64,000 nt of DNA, from NCBI RefSeq assembly GCF_949987535.1, contig NC_080082.1, positions 50,940,374 through 51,004,373 on the forward strand, read 5' to 3'. This document shows positions 24,440-64,000 of this stretch, piece after piece; position 1 is the first letter of the stretch; each line of letters opens with the position of its first letter. The DNA is from Balaenoptera acutorostrata (Eukaryota > Chordata > Mammalia > Artiodactyla > Balaenopteridae). The notes under the pieces were generated by a model, which was not told where the DNA came from, made no database searches, and saw nothing but the letters and a program-made list of their open reading frames with translations. The translations under genes and the position numbers were made by a program.

Positions 24440-24680
24440 TTTATTAAATGTTTATTAGCTACTTTAGTGTGTTATTATATGTAGTGTCTTATTTAATACA
24501 CATAACAATGCTTTGGGATAGAATCTATAGTTATCACCATTTTATATAGGAGGAATCTAAGGCTGAAAAGTTAAGTAACATGTCCAAGGTAACACACTTA
24601 ATAACTGTCAGAGCTGAGATTTATATCTTGGAAGTTTGACAGCAAAGCCTATGTTAGTAATTACAACAATATACCAAATC
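24440..24680 (-). mobile_element. MIR SINE
   Basis: Reverse-complement MIR: 'attttatataggaggaatct', 'gtccaaggtaacacacttaa', 'cagagctgagatttatatct'. Confidence 0.85.
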
Positions 24681-25424
24681 TCGTCATCACGTATACTTGA
24701 ACAAATCCTTCCCACCTTACTCAGAATCCATCATGAGGTGGGTGATATTAAGCTGACGACAGCAAGCACTGTCAAGTTATGTCCAGGTATAGCTGTGAGG
24801 TCTCTGTAAAAGAATTTCATACAGTACGATTTATGCCTTACAATTTTTATTTTAATGATGTTACATGCAAGGTTAGACAGATAGGACAAGAAGATCTAAT
24901 AGCAGTTGGAGGGCTTCATAGGCACCTTAGCCCAAAGGATTGGTTCAGAAGCAAAAGAAACCCATTTGTCAGGACGCTGTGAAAGGAAGCAGCCATGAGA
25001 CTGCCATCAGTGCCTAAAAGATATCAGAGACTTTGTCATCCTTTTCTAGGTAGTACTCTAACATATGGGTAAATTAAATCATAGAGTTGGTTCATGATTA
25101 AATCATGAATTAGACGCTGAAGTAAAGAAGAAAAGCCACTCAGGAAAAACAACAGCTGTTTTTAAGAGTATCCTGAACTTTTTTCTTCAGTTCAACAGAA
25201 GACTGGAGGAAAACTTGAATTGGGAAAGTCTTTCCCTTCTTTGGAGTATTTGCATACTCTAGGGTCACACTGTGTTTAATATGGTGGTGAGTGTTGTGAG
25301 CTACCACTGTAAACATTTTAACTGGTCCTTCTAGGCATACATGTGATTTTTTTTTTTTCTGTCAAAATAGTTTAAGGCCACACATGCTGGGGGGTTTTTG
25401 TATTTAACATACTGGCCTTACCCA

Positions 25425-25850
25425 TTTCATCAAAGTTAGGGCAACATCATCACTTTTTACTCTTTGCATGGTTTTCAGTGGTATAGATGCAGTACAGTTT
25501 ATTTAATCATTCCCCAGTTTAATTATTTTCAACTTTTATTCATTATAAACCAAATCTGTTCGCATATCTCTGCAAACATCTCTATATACATGTGCAAATA
25601 GTTCCTTTAGTCCCAGAAGTGGAGTTTCTGGTTTACAGCGTTACGGGGTTTAAATGCCGTTTCACACAGTTCTAAATTTGGACCAACCTAGTGTGCTGTG
25701 ACCTTGCTAATACAGCGTATCATCAGTCTTTTAGATCTCCCAATCTAGTCGCTGTAAAGAGGTATTTTTTGGTTGCTTTAACACATTTCGTTAATTAGTA
25801 GTGAGGTCTAGTATCTTTTGAAAGGTTATTTCTATTTTTTAGTGAATTGC
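25425..25850 (-). mobile_element. Old LINE fragment
   Basis: Decayed LINE-like sequence ('tcattccccagtttaattat', 'gtcccagaagtggagtttct'). The family is not resolved. Confidence 0.4.
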
Positions 25851-25934
25851 CCTTGCTCAGGTTTCTCTCAGTGAAGTAGAAATTCTACCCTTCAGAGGCA
25901 AAAACCAAAGTTGAAAGATGGCTTTTTAGTTAGA

Positions 25935-26125
25935 GGAATGTGGACTCAAAACAAAGCTCTGCCACTTAATAACTGTGAATCTGAGCAAATGATCTGACCC
26001 CTGAGCATTAGTTTTCTGAACTATGGAAAGGAGAGAGGAACTACTTTGCAGAACAATGCTGAGTGATGTACCTAAAGCAGCCATCACATGAAAGTTCTCA
26101 ATGAATGTTTGTTGTTGACTAACTG
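25935..26125 (+). mobile_element. MIR SINE
   Basis: 'gctctgccacttaataactg' and 'ctcaatgaatgtttgttgtt' match a diverged MIR. The minus-strand ORF here is a shadow. Confidence 0.7.
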
Positions 26126-26713
26126 CAACAATCATGAATCCTCTACTGAAAGAGAGGGGGTGGAAAAGGACGTCATGGTATGAGAGGTTCTGATTGGGAA
26201 ACAGAGTAGTGAGTTGTCCTGGCTGGGGAAAGGCCAGTGCAGCTTTACAGTGGCAGGAACTGCCAGGCCCAATCTGTGTGGTTTTCAGTCTTTGTGTTTA
26301 GGAGGTTCAGGCAGGATCCTGGGGCTCATAGGGGGCTCTGTGTGCATGGTGTGGCCCTTTCTCAGCCCTGAAAAATTGAACTGGAAAGGGGAGATGCTGC
26401 TCAGGACAAGTCTGAGGAATCCAGTGTCAGGACCAGATCCACGCTGCCAGACGGGAAACTGGATAGAAATCCTCCCGCTGAAGTATCTGGGCTCTGCACA
26501 AAGATCATCATTGTTTAGCTGAGTTTCATCAGGGCTTGGATTTCTTCAGACTCCCTATACTCTCCTCCAGTTGGGTATGAGAGCAATGAGGGTATAGCGG
26601 TGAGGAGTAGTTTGGAAGCAGGAATGGAAGAGAAAAAAAGCTCATACTAAACATAAGTCATTTTGGGAGCTCTGAGGCACATCTGGTTTCATGGCTGCTT
26701 TTTCTTCTTCCAG

Positions 26714-26791
26714 GTCTGGCTTATCTGGACTCTGTACTTCTCCAACAGAGAAGTCTTGAAAAGGACTGACCGGTTCTTGCAGTTGGAAACA

Positions 26792-26800
<9 letters not shown>
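26714..26800 (+). other. ZFP14: Exon 2: end of 5' UTR and start codon
   Basis: Acceptor 'cttcttccag' ends at 26713; donor 'gtaagt' starts at 26801. The last nine bases (26792-26800) are ATG GCC CAT, encoding M-A-H, the usual short ATG exon of KRAB-ZNF genes. It ends in phase 0 and joins GGT TCA GTG of exon 3. Confidence 0.9.
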
Positions 26801-56406
<29,606 letters not shown>

Positions 56407-56650
56407 TACAAGAAGGCTTTCAAATGTACATTATGTTACAGAACATCAGAAAATTCATTTTTGAGAAAATTTATTTCATGCTCATAACTAAGCATTAAAA
56501 AGTTTATATTTCAGAAAAAATTGTTGCTTTAAAACCTTCCACCACCATTCAAACATTGTTTATCTTCAGCAAATTTATATGAGGAAATAGTATAATGAAT
56601 GCAGGAAAATCTTTAGCCTTATCTCTCATTATTGCCATTTCACCCCTTTA
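56407..56650 (+). pseudogene. Fossil zinc fingers in the 3' UTR
   Basis: After the stop, frames still show finger remnants: EHQKIHF at about 56440-56460, and YNECRKIFSLISHYCH at 56591-56638, where Y-x-E-C and K-x-F and a helix with H are recognisable. The ancestral finger array was longer than the present 13. Confidence 0.6.
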
Positions 56651-56737
56651 TTACCAGTGTGTTATTAGATAAGGTACTTAAATTTCTGTGCCTCATTTTG
56701 CTCACTTGTAAAATGGTGATAGTAGTACTTATGTATA

Positions 56738-57320
56738 TTAGTTATTTATTGCTGTGTAATAAATTACCACAAACTTAGTAGCTTAAAATAATACACATTA
56801 TCTCAGTTTCTGTGGGTCAGGAGTCTAGGCATAACTTAGTTGGGTCCTCTGCTTCAGGGCCTCTCACAAGGCTAAAATCAAGATTTCAACCATGGCTGAG
56901 TCTCATCGGAAGGCTCAGCTGGGGAATGGATCCACTTCCAACCTCATGTGCTTGTTGACCAAATTAATTCACTGAGGGCTGTTGTGCTGAGGTCCTCAGT
57001 TTCTAGCTGGCTGTTGGCTAAAGGCTGACTTCAGTTCCTTGCTACATTGGCCTCTTCAAGGTGGCTGCTTACTTCTTCAGAGTGTGCAAGCCAAGGAAGC
57101 AAGAGGCTGCTAGCATCAAAGAAGCTATCATCTTGTGTAATCTAATCATTGAAATGACATTATTTCATCGCCTTTGCTATCTTCTTTTGGTTAGAAGCAA
57201 GGAACTAGGCCATCCTACACTCAAGGGAACAGGCTTACACAAGAGTATGAATACCAGGAGGAAGGGACTACTGGGGCCAATTCAGAGTCAGCCTGCTACA
57301 TCATGTAATAGAATTGTTGT
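56738..57320 (-). mobile_element. Old mammalian interspersed repeat, class uncertain
   Basis: 'tagttatttattgctgtgta', 'ttctgtgggtcaggagtcta' and 'ttttggttagaagcaaggaa' mark a common old repeat (MER/LTR-like) in this orientation. An AATAAA at 56758-56763 lies within it and could serve as a polyadenylation signal. Confidence 0.55.
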
Positions 57321-57418
57321 GAGGAGTGAGTAGTTAATACTTGGAAAAATAGCAGCCACAAAGCATGTTTTCTGTAAATATTACCTATAGTTGTTATTAA
57401 CATCATTAGTATTAGTGA

Positions 57419-57617
57419 ATTCATATGAAAGGAATATCCTATAGAAGTAATAAATGTAGAAATGCCTCCTGTCACTGCTCAGCACTTACTAAACTTAAGA
57501 TAATTTATTCTGGATAAAATCTAGGAGGTTATATTGAATGTGAGAAGTTCTTCATCACTTGAGCTGCATCCAAAATTTCATGCTGAAAAGAAACCTTATG
57601 AATTTCATGAATATGAG
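57419..57617 (+). pseudogene. Decayed C2H2 zinc fingers (right copy)
   Basis: 57419-57517 reads IHMKGISYRSNKC, then RNASCHCSALTKLKIIYSG and a stop. 57567-57617 reads HPKFHAEKKPYEFHEYE, with the H-x3-H and linker-like AEKKPYE of a finger. Frames are shifted between the two pieces. They match the relic at 319-411 in the left copy. Confidence 0.6.
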
Positions 57618-58439
57618 GTTGTTAAGAGTACAACTATTAGAAGAATCAAAGAGAAATATGAAATTATTTTCCCATAATAAATTCCAAAGAGTAAATGTTT
57701 TATAATCCCTCATCTCTGACCACCATTCAATTAATTAGAAATTATCAAAAAGGTGGCATAAAGGAACTAACCACTTGGAAATTTAATTGTGTGTGTGTGT
57801 GTATGATGCTCTTGTATAAAAGAAAGAAAACATTCTATTACAGTCAATATACTTTTTGATGCTCAAATTGCCCCATCTTCAGCCAGTGGGAGTTGGGTCT
57901 TTTCACATGACCCCAATAGCAGTTTGATAGTTTACTCAGTTATGGCTGTTATGGAAAATGCTTGGGAACCAACTCATCATTCTGAAAACCAATAAATAAA
58001 GGGAAAAATAAGTATTTATTTTGCTTTTCCCATGTGAATCAACATTCAGAGTCACCCAAAGCTCATCAAATTAAATTTTTTTTTAATTTAAGAAATCTCA
58101 CCAGTAAATACAGAAAAATTGATAGGATTAGAAAAATTTTCTAGTTCCTAATGGAATAATGGGTCCAGAAAATGATCTTCAGTGGATATTAAAACTATTT
58201 GGGAAAAAGTTTATAGTGAGAACGTTATATTGGATTTATCAAGCTGACCACCTCTGAGCCCTTTATTCAATTTTAACCTCTATAAAGGTGGGACTATCAG
58301 ACAATAGGCACCTCCTGATACAATGCAATTAGGAAGTACATACCACTACCTATGAAGTCTTATTGCCAAAATAATGAACTGAAGGAATCAAACCTTCAAA
58401 TCAAAAAAAATTTTAAAGCCAATAATTTGGGAAATAGAT

Positions 58440-58975
58440 GAAAAAGTAAATGGCACCGCAAGGAAGCAGCCAAGCAGATCCAGAATGTGTAAAATTCTAC
58501 AAAACAAATGACCTGATTTCTTCAACTAATGAGTGGCAGGAAAAAGAAAAGAAGGGCACTGTTAACAGATTTAAAAAGACAAGAGGCATATCAACTAAAT
58601 TCAATATGTGGGTATTATTTGGACCCAGATTGAACAAAATGTAAAACAACATTTTGGAGACTGGGGGTAATGTGGATATGCACTGAGTATTAAATGATTT
58701 TTAGAAATATTAGTTTTGTTAAGGATGATAATGTCAATGTGGTTATTAAAAGAGAACATCCTATGTGTTAGAGATACATATATATGAAATAAGATACTCA
58801 GATTTGCATTAAAATAACTCCAGCAAAAGAAAAAGAAAGTAGCAAATTGGCAAAGAGCTAGAAAGTAGATTAGCAAAATGTTGATAATTACTGAAGTAGA
58901 GTGGCTGTTTATGGAGGATTCATTGTTCTAACATTTTAACTTTTTTATGTATTTGAAATAATAAAATATTTAAAA
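58440..58975 (+). mobile_element. Old LINE-1-type 3' region (shared by both duplication copies)
   Basis: 'ccagaatgtgtaaaattcta' and 'gttagagatacatatatatg' match the left-copy element (1500-2780) without its 620-bp insertion. Confidence 0.5.
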
Positions 58976-60400
58976 TCAAAGCTGAAATTATACACTACTT
59001 AAGAAATGATTGTTAATGAGATGCCTGCATATCTAAATTTGTCAGATGTAACCAAAGTTCTATTCAGTGAGAAATGTGTGACCCTGAATGCATTAAGGAA
59101 ACTTCGTTTGTGGACCCAGTCTTCATCTTCTTCACTTACCTGCAGCAATCAGTGCTGGGCCTGTCACGTAGATAAATGTATTAAAGGAATGAATAAGCAT
59201 TTATGTCAAGAAACAAGAAACAGAACAAAGTAAAACCAACACAAGAGAAGCAAAGTACAATTGAAAGTAGAAATTAAGAGATTAGACACTAGCAGACTTC
59301 CAATGTTAATGACTGTATCTTGGCAGGTCTAATCAAGGAAAAGAAAATGAAATATAAACATTCAGCATTAATGATGATAAAAGTGATTACAGATTATCAA
59401 TAAATTTTCCTTTTAATTATAAGGTAACACTGTATGTACTATATATATTCCAATGTGTGTAAAAATATAGAGGGATTACATTTTCTTCTCTAAGTATGTT
59501 ATCACAATTGACTGTGCTCTAGAACCCACAGACCAACAAATAAATGTGTCTGTGTATGAAGTTCCTGTTTAAGGAAAAATTGTGATAGTTGTGTAGGTAA
59601 AAACCTTAAGAATAGATAATCCTTACCAAGATTTTACCAATTAATTTTACACAGGTGAAATAATCTGATACAAAACTAGATGAAGATAAGGAGCAAAATC
59701 TAGACCAGCTTCACTTATGAAAATTCTATTCTTCATAATTCTAAATAGTTATATTTAGAATTTCTTACAAAATCAGTCTTCACTAATAGGCCAGTGTTTT
59801 GCCTTTCCCAAGTACAAAGTATCTCCAGAAGACCAGTGTTTAACCAACATTCTCCACAAGTTTGTTTCAAGGAATACTAGTCCTTGATGATATTTGAAAA
59901 AAGGTATCTTGGGAAAAAGTGTAAATGAAACGAAGGATAAAGTATCTACTTCTGGGGGAAATCCAAGTACACGTTATCAGCTTGTCGAAAGATGTATTAA
60001 AGAAATTTTCATTTAACATAGTGTATCTCAAATTTACTTCATTGTGCACTTCTCACTCCAAATACCTTTTAACACCTTTAGAATGTGAACCACTTTGGTA
60101 GATGCTACCATAACCACAATGAATGTCTTCAAGGATGTCATTTCAGACGTGGTGAGTGATTGTGTTGGGAAGGGGTGAGGAAGGGCACTTTTCTTTTGCA
60201 GCTCACATTATACTCTGAAAGCAGCTTCCTGCTTGAACGGAAGGCTAGTGATTTTCTATAGAATGGAAAAGATTCCAGCCTGGTGCTTGATAATGTATGT
60301 ATTAAACATGCTTAAATATTCTATTAAACAGTGATTAGGACAAAATGATTTTTCATTGTAATAAAAATGCTATATTGAATACCATTTTGTGCATTTTCTT

Positions 60401-60547
60401 TTCTTTTTTTTTCTTCTTATTTTTATTTTTTGGAGTCAAGCCATTTTATTGAGGGGCTTTGGGGGAGGGTCGAAAGGCTGGGAGGATAATGAGATCCGAT
60501 GTCCTTCTCCCAGCCGGGACCTCCCCAGCTTCACAGTCGCTGAAAGC
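60401..60547 (-). pseudogene. Short processed (retrotransposed) mRNA 3' end
   Basis: On the minus strand a GC-richer 3' UTR-like sequence is followed by AATAAA (60450-60445), 'atggcttgactcc' and an A-rich tail. Flanked by a target-site duplication cattttctt (60392-60400, 60548-60556). Absent from the left duplication copy. The source gene is not recognised. Confidence 0.75.
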
Positions 60548-60599
60548 CATTTTCTTATTTCTTTGAAGAGTTGAGACTCAAAGGTGCATATCTAGAAGT

Positions 60600-61395
60600 G
60601 CTGTGTATACTGTGTTTCACATATTGCTAGATTGTTGCTCCATCATTGCACCAATATTGAATCCCTTAAGTTATTGAGTATGAGTGTCTGTACTTCCCTG
60701 ATTACAAGTGAATTGAGCACAGTTTTTTCATATGTGTTTATTGGCCAATGATGTTTCCCTAGTGCTTTTTTTATTCACACATTTTCTCTCTTTCTTTTTG
60801 GGTTATCTCATTGATTTTTTTAGGATTCTTAAAATAATCCAGGTATTGATAATTCCAGGTATTACACATTTATAAATGTTGGACTTATTTTCTCTCAAGG
60901 TGGCTTGTGTTTTAACTGTATTATGGTGTTTATTGTTTTGCTAACATTAAGTTTAGATACAATTTTCATTTTAAGCCATACCAAATAATTGTATTCTTTT
61001 TTCTTTTTTATATTTTATGTTTTCTGCCATGCATCTGCAAATAGAAATAAGTTCCCTCAATATTTTTTATTATTTATTTTATTTCTATTATTGCAGTAGC
61101 CGGAGTTTTCAGAATAAAGTTGAATACTAGTGGGAATAACTTCCCTCATTTTTCCAATTTAATGGAAATCACATATCTATTTAAACATTTAGTGTAATGC
61201 TTATTGACTTAGAGTAAATAGTCTGTTATATGTAAGTAGTTTCATTCAGTCCCTGTTCTACTTAATGCCTGTTAGATTTTGTTGGGAGCTATTTTATCAT
61301 CTGTTGGTGTGAACCTGTTTTTTCTCCTTTAATTATCTGATGTGATGAATTATACAGATTTCTTGACAAATTCAGGGGTTCCTATAACCATTCTT
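60600..61395 (-). mobile_element. Old LINE-1 fragment (shared by both duplication copies)
   Basis: Counterpart of 6115-7075; 'tttaatggaaatcacatatc' and 'tcattcagtccctgttctac' align with it. Confidence 0.6.
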
Positions 61396-61404
61396 AGGTT
61401 GAGT

Positions 61405-61990
61405 AGTTCACTACAACAACTGACTGAACTCAGGAATGTAGTGCAGTTATGATTAGTTTTATTACAGTGAAAAGATACAAATTAGAATCAGCTAAAGGGA
61501 GAGATGGATGCATAGGACAAAGTGTGGGAGGGATCCAAATGTGGAGCTTCTGGTCATCTTCTCCTTGAACACAGGATGATATTACCTCCTCTTGGCCATG
61601 AGTTGTGACAATATGCACAAGAAAGCTTGCCCAAGCCTGTGGTCTCCAGATTTTTTGTTGGTGCTCACATTCTGTCCATGAGGTTAGGCTGATCTTTAGC
61701 CTTCAACTCCTTCAGAAGGTTCAAGCTCACACCTTTCAAGTATGAGCATCGAAGTTTCAAGTCTCCAGTTCTTCCAGTGGTTAGAACTGATATGGTGTGT
61801 CCCAAAACCTCTATCATAAATCACATTGTTAGACTGGTGGCCAGAGCCCCCAAGCAAACAAAGACCCTCCTATCAGGCAGGACATTCTATGGGTCTAGAG
61901 ATTACAAGTCTAAGGACATGTTGCCTGTAAGTAAAATTCTATATGTATATCCCACAAATGCTCAAATGCATTGTATTTAACTTGATGTCA
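61405..61990 (-). mobile_element. Probable old LTR
   Basis: 'gattagttttattacagtga' and 'agatacaaattagaatcagc' resemble the polyadenylation end of an old LTR in reverse. It begins where the duplication homology stops. The family is not named. Confidence 0.5.
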
Positions 61991-62294
61991 TCACATTAGG
62001 CTGACAACGAGAATCTTTGTAATGTGGGCTTAATAGCAGAGCTGCAAGTCAAAGTGAATTTTATGTTTACCTATATTCTATTTTACCAATATACAAGAAT
62101 AACACGATGTCTTAAAGGGTGCAGGTAGTTCAGAAGAAGTATTATTGGAAAAGGAAAGAAGAGTAAAAATACCCTACTATACCAAGGGATGGAGAGAAAC
62201 ATGTTATTGTTTATTTTATATAGGTAACATCTGTTTAATTGGTCCTATTATATTTCCATTCTCTTTTTTAAAAAGTCTTACCTGTATGTATCTT
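61991..62294. other. No gene seen
   Basis: AT-rich DNA without recognised repeat or ORF. Confidence 0.4.
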
Positions 62295-62309
62295 AAGAAT
62301 ACACAACAG

Positions 62310-62675
62310 GGGCTTCCCTGGTGACACAGTGGTTAAGAATCTGCCTGCCAATGCAGGGGACACGGGTTCGATCCCTGGTCTGGGAAGATCCCACATGGCG
62401 CAGAGCAACTAAGCCCGTGCACCACAACTACTGAGCCTGCGCTCTAGAGCCCGTGAGCCACAACTACTGAAGCCCACATGCCACAACTACTGAAGCCCGC
62501 GCGCCTAGAGCCCGTGCTCTGCAACAAGAGAATCCACCACAATGAGAAGCCTGCGCACAGCAATGAAGAGTAGCCCCCGCTCGCTGCAACTAGAGAAAAG
62601 CCCATGCGTGGCAACAAAGACCCAATGCAGCCAAAAAGAAAATAAACAAAAATAAAATAAATATTAAAAAAAAAA
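62310..62675 (+). mobile_element. CHR-type SINE, long form
   Basis: Target-site duplication aagaatacacaacag (62295-62309, 62676-62690). Several 'cacaactactgaagccc' modules. Confidence 0.94.
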
Positions 62676-62690
62676 AAGAATACACAACAG

Positions 62691-62870
62691 GGACTTCCCT
62701 GGCGGTCCAGTGGTTAAGACTTCACCTTCCAATGCAGGAAGTACAGGTTCGATCTCTGGTTGGGGAGCTAAGAGCCTACATGACTCGTGACCAAAATACC
62801 AAAACATAAAACAGAAGCAATATTGTAACAAATTCAATAAAGACTTTAAAAATGGTCCACATCAAAAAAA
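62691..62870 (+). mobile_element. CHR-type SINE with a different 3' region, at the same site
   Basis: Head 'ggacttccctggcggtccag', B-box 'ggttcgatctctgg', then a distinct non-tRNA tail ('gcaatattgtaacaaattca') and an A-run. Followed by a third diverged copy of the site, 'gactacacaaca' (62889-62900). Confidence 0.88.
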
Positions 62871-62899
62871 AATCTCTTTTTAAAAAAAGACTACACAAC

Positions 62900-63208
62900 A
62901 ATATGGCCTACATAATTTAAATATTAAATAGAGTTAAATTGCTGAATCAGAGAACAGAAAATTTATAAAAATAGTTATATTTTCTTACACATTTAATTTA
63001 GTTAGTCCTAATAATTGCTACTGTTAACTAGTCCTGTTGTTTAAATGATAGCCTGTATGTAACAGAAAATTAAATTGTGTGGCTGAACCACACTAACTCT
63101 ATTTTGTCAGCCCCATCTTAGGCCTGCAGCCCTACCTGCTCCTCTTTCTGCATAACTGAGCTTTAGCCTACTTACAAGGAATGCGCCCCAGCTAAATGAG
63201 TTCCCTAT
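62900..63208. other. No gene seen
   Basis: AT-rich; 'ttttgtcagccccatcttag' near 63103 may be old repeat sequence but is not assigned. Confidence 0.35.
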
Positions 63209-63551
63209 CAACTTTTTAAAATTTTAATAAATTTATTTATCTATTCATTTTTGGCTGCGTTGGGTCTTCGTTGCTGCGTGCAGGCTTTCTCTAGTTGCGG
63301 CGAGCAGGCGCTACTCTTCGTTGCAGTGCGCGGGCTTCTCATTGTGGCAGATTCTCTTGTTGCCAAGCACGGGCTCTAAGCGTGCGGGCTCAGTAGTTGT
63401 GGCTCGTGGGCTCTAGAGCGCAGGCTCAGTAGTTGTGGCACACGGACTTAGTTGCTGTAGGGCATGTGGGATCTTCCCAGACCAGGGCTCAAACCTGTGT
63501 CTCCTGCATTGGCAGGCAGATTCTTAACCACTGTGCCACCAGGGAAGCCCC
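63209..63551 (-). mobile_element. CHR-type SINE
   Basis: T-rich tail, 'ggctgcgttgggtcttcgtt', head 'ccaccagggaagcccc'. Confidence 0.93.
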
Positions 63552-64000
63552 AACACTGGATAAGTTTAAGGTGTACAGCATAATGATCTGACTTACATCT
63601 ATAATGAAATGATTACCATGGTAAGTTTAGTGAACATCCATCATCTCATATAGATACAAAATAAAAGAAACAAAAAAATATTTTCCTTGTGATGAGAAAG
63701 AACTCTTACAATTTTACTGTTAGTCCTTTAACAGGTTTCATATATAACATACAGCAGTGTTAAGGATATTTATCATGTTGTACATTATATCCCTACTAGT
63801 TATTTATCTCATGACTGAAAGTTTCTACCTTTTTACTACCTTCATCCAATTGCCCCTCTCCCAACCACCACCTCACCTCTGATAACCACAAATCAGGTCT
63901 CTTTTTCCATGAATATGTTTGTTTCTTTGTTTTTGAAGTATAATTGACCTACAAGACTATGTTAGTTCCTGTTACACAACATAATGATTCGATATTTCCA
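63552..64000 (-). mobile_element. Old LINE-1 3' UTR, runs off the window
   Basis: 'taagtttaaggtgtacagca', 'gttcctgttacacaacataa' and 'ataatgattcgatatttcc' are typical of a reverse-orientation old LINE-1 3' UTR. Confidence 0.7.

Larger units (their letters stand above)
22106..26713 (+). other. ZFP14: Intron 1
   Basis: From the gtgagt donor to the acceptor 'tttcttcttccag' ending at 26713. It holds a long (TA)n tract, MIR copies and old LINE fragments. The ORF at 26214-26522 has no domain features. Confidence 0.65.
57384..61395 (+). repeat. Right copy of the ancient segmental duplication
   Basis: Collinear with 273-7075. It carries fewer later insertions: a processed pseudogene at 60401-60547 is the only one I see. 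AATAAA candidates for the gene's 3' end occur at 57676-57681 and 57991-58000. Otherwise AT-rich with no gene; ORFs at 58450 and 59006 have no domain features. Confidence 0.78.

Noticed and set aside
26214..26522. 102-aa ORF in intron 1
   Set aside because: No domain, no splice support and no recognised homology.

Overview
This is mammalian nuclear DNA, almost certainly from a cetacean (whale or dolphin). The main evidence is about 30 tRNA-derived SINEs of the CHR type, recognised by the heads 'cttccctggtgg' or 'ccaccagggaag'. Many are of the long ~300-380 bp kind with 'cacaactactgagcc' modules and an (AAAT)n tail. They are accompanied by LINE-1 copies and older mammalian repeats (MIR, L2-like, MaLR, MER20, Tigger). 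I saw no BovB and no ruminant Bov-A satellite-type SINE. Species cannot be settled by eye.

The only protein-coding gene I can support is one KRAB C2H2 zinc-finger gene on the + strand. It has a CpG-rich promoter and first exon near 21.88-22.1 kb, a 5'UTR/ATG exon at 26714-26800, a KRAB A-box exon at 30130-30256, a KRAB B-box exon at 31394-31489, and a 3' exon at 55040-56406 with 13 fingers. Splice phases join cleanly to give 532 residues. The N-terminus, the spacer and the order of fingers match my recollection of human ZFP14 (533 aa, 19q13.12 KRAB-ZNF cluster). No search was run.

Layout. 1-22 kb: repeat-rich upstream DNA. The first 7 kb is an old duplicate of the DNA just downstream of the gene (57.4-61.4 kb), so the window probably begins just 3' of a neighbouring paralogous zinc-finger gene. 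22-31.5 kb: promoter, three small exons and short introns with MIR, LTR and DNA-transposon fossils. 31.5-55 kb: a 23.5-kb fourth intron built of transposons, including two relatively young LINE-1s in opposite orientation, many SINEs, and an antisense solo LTR ending about 100 bp before the zinc-finger exon. 56.4-64 kb: 3' flank with decayed zinc-finger remnants, the right copy of the duplication, a small processed pseudogene and more SINE/LINE/LTR.

The KRAB-ZNF protein is expected to bind DNA through its finger array and recruit TRIM28/KAP1 to silence targets, often transposons. I found no evidence of a new multi-gene system. The more unusual observations are the segmental duplication carrying fossil fingers, an internally polyadenylated LINE-1, an inverted LINE-1 pair, a SINE with an internal minisatellite and a SINE with an apparent 3' transduction. 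Boundaries of old repeats are approximate, and family names are from memory.
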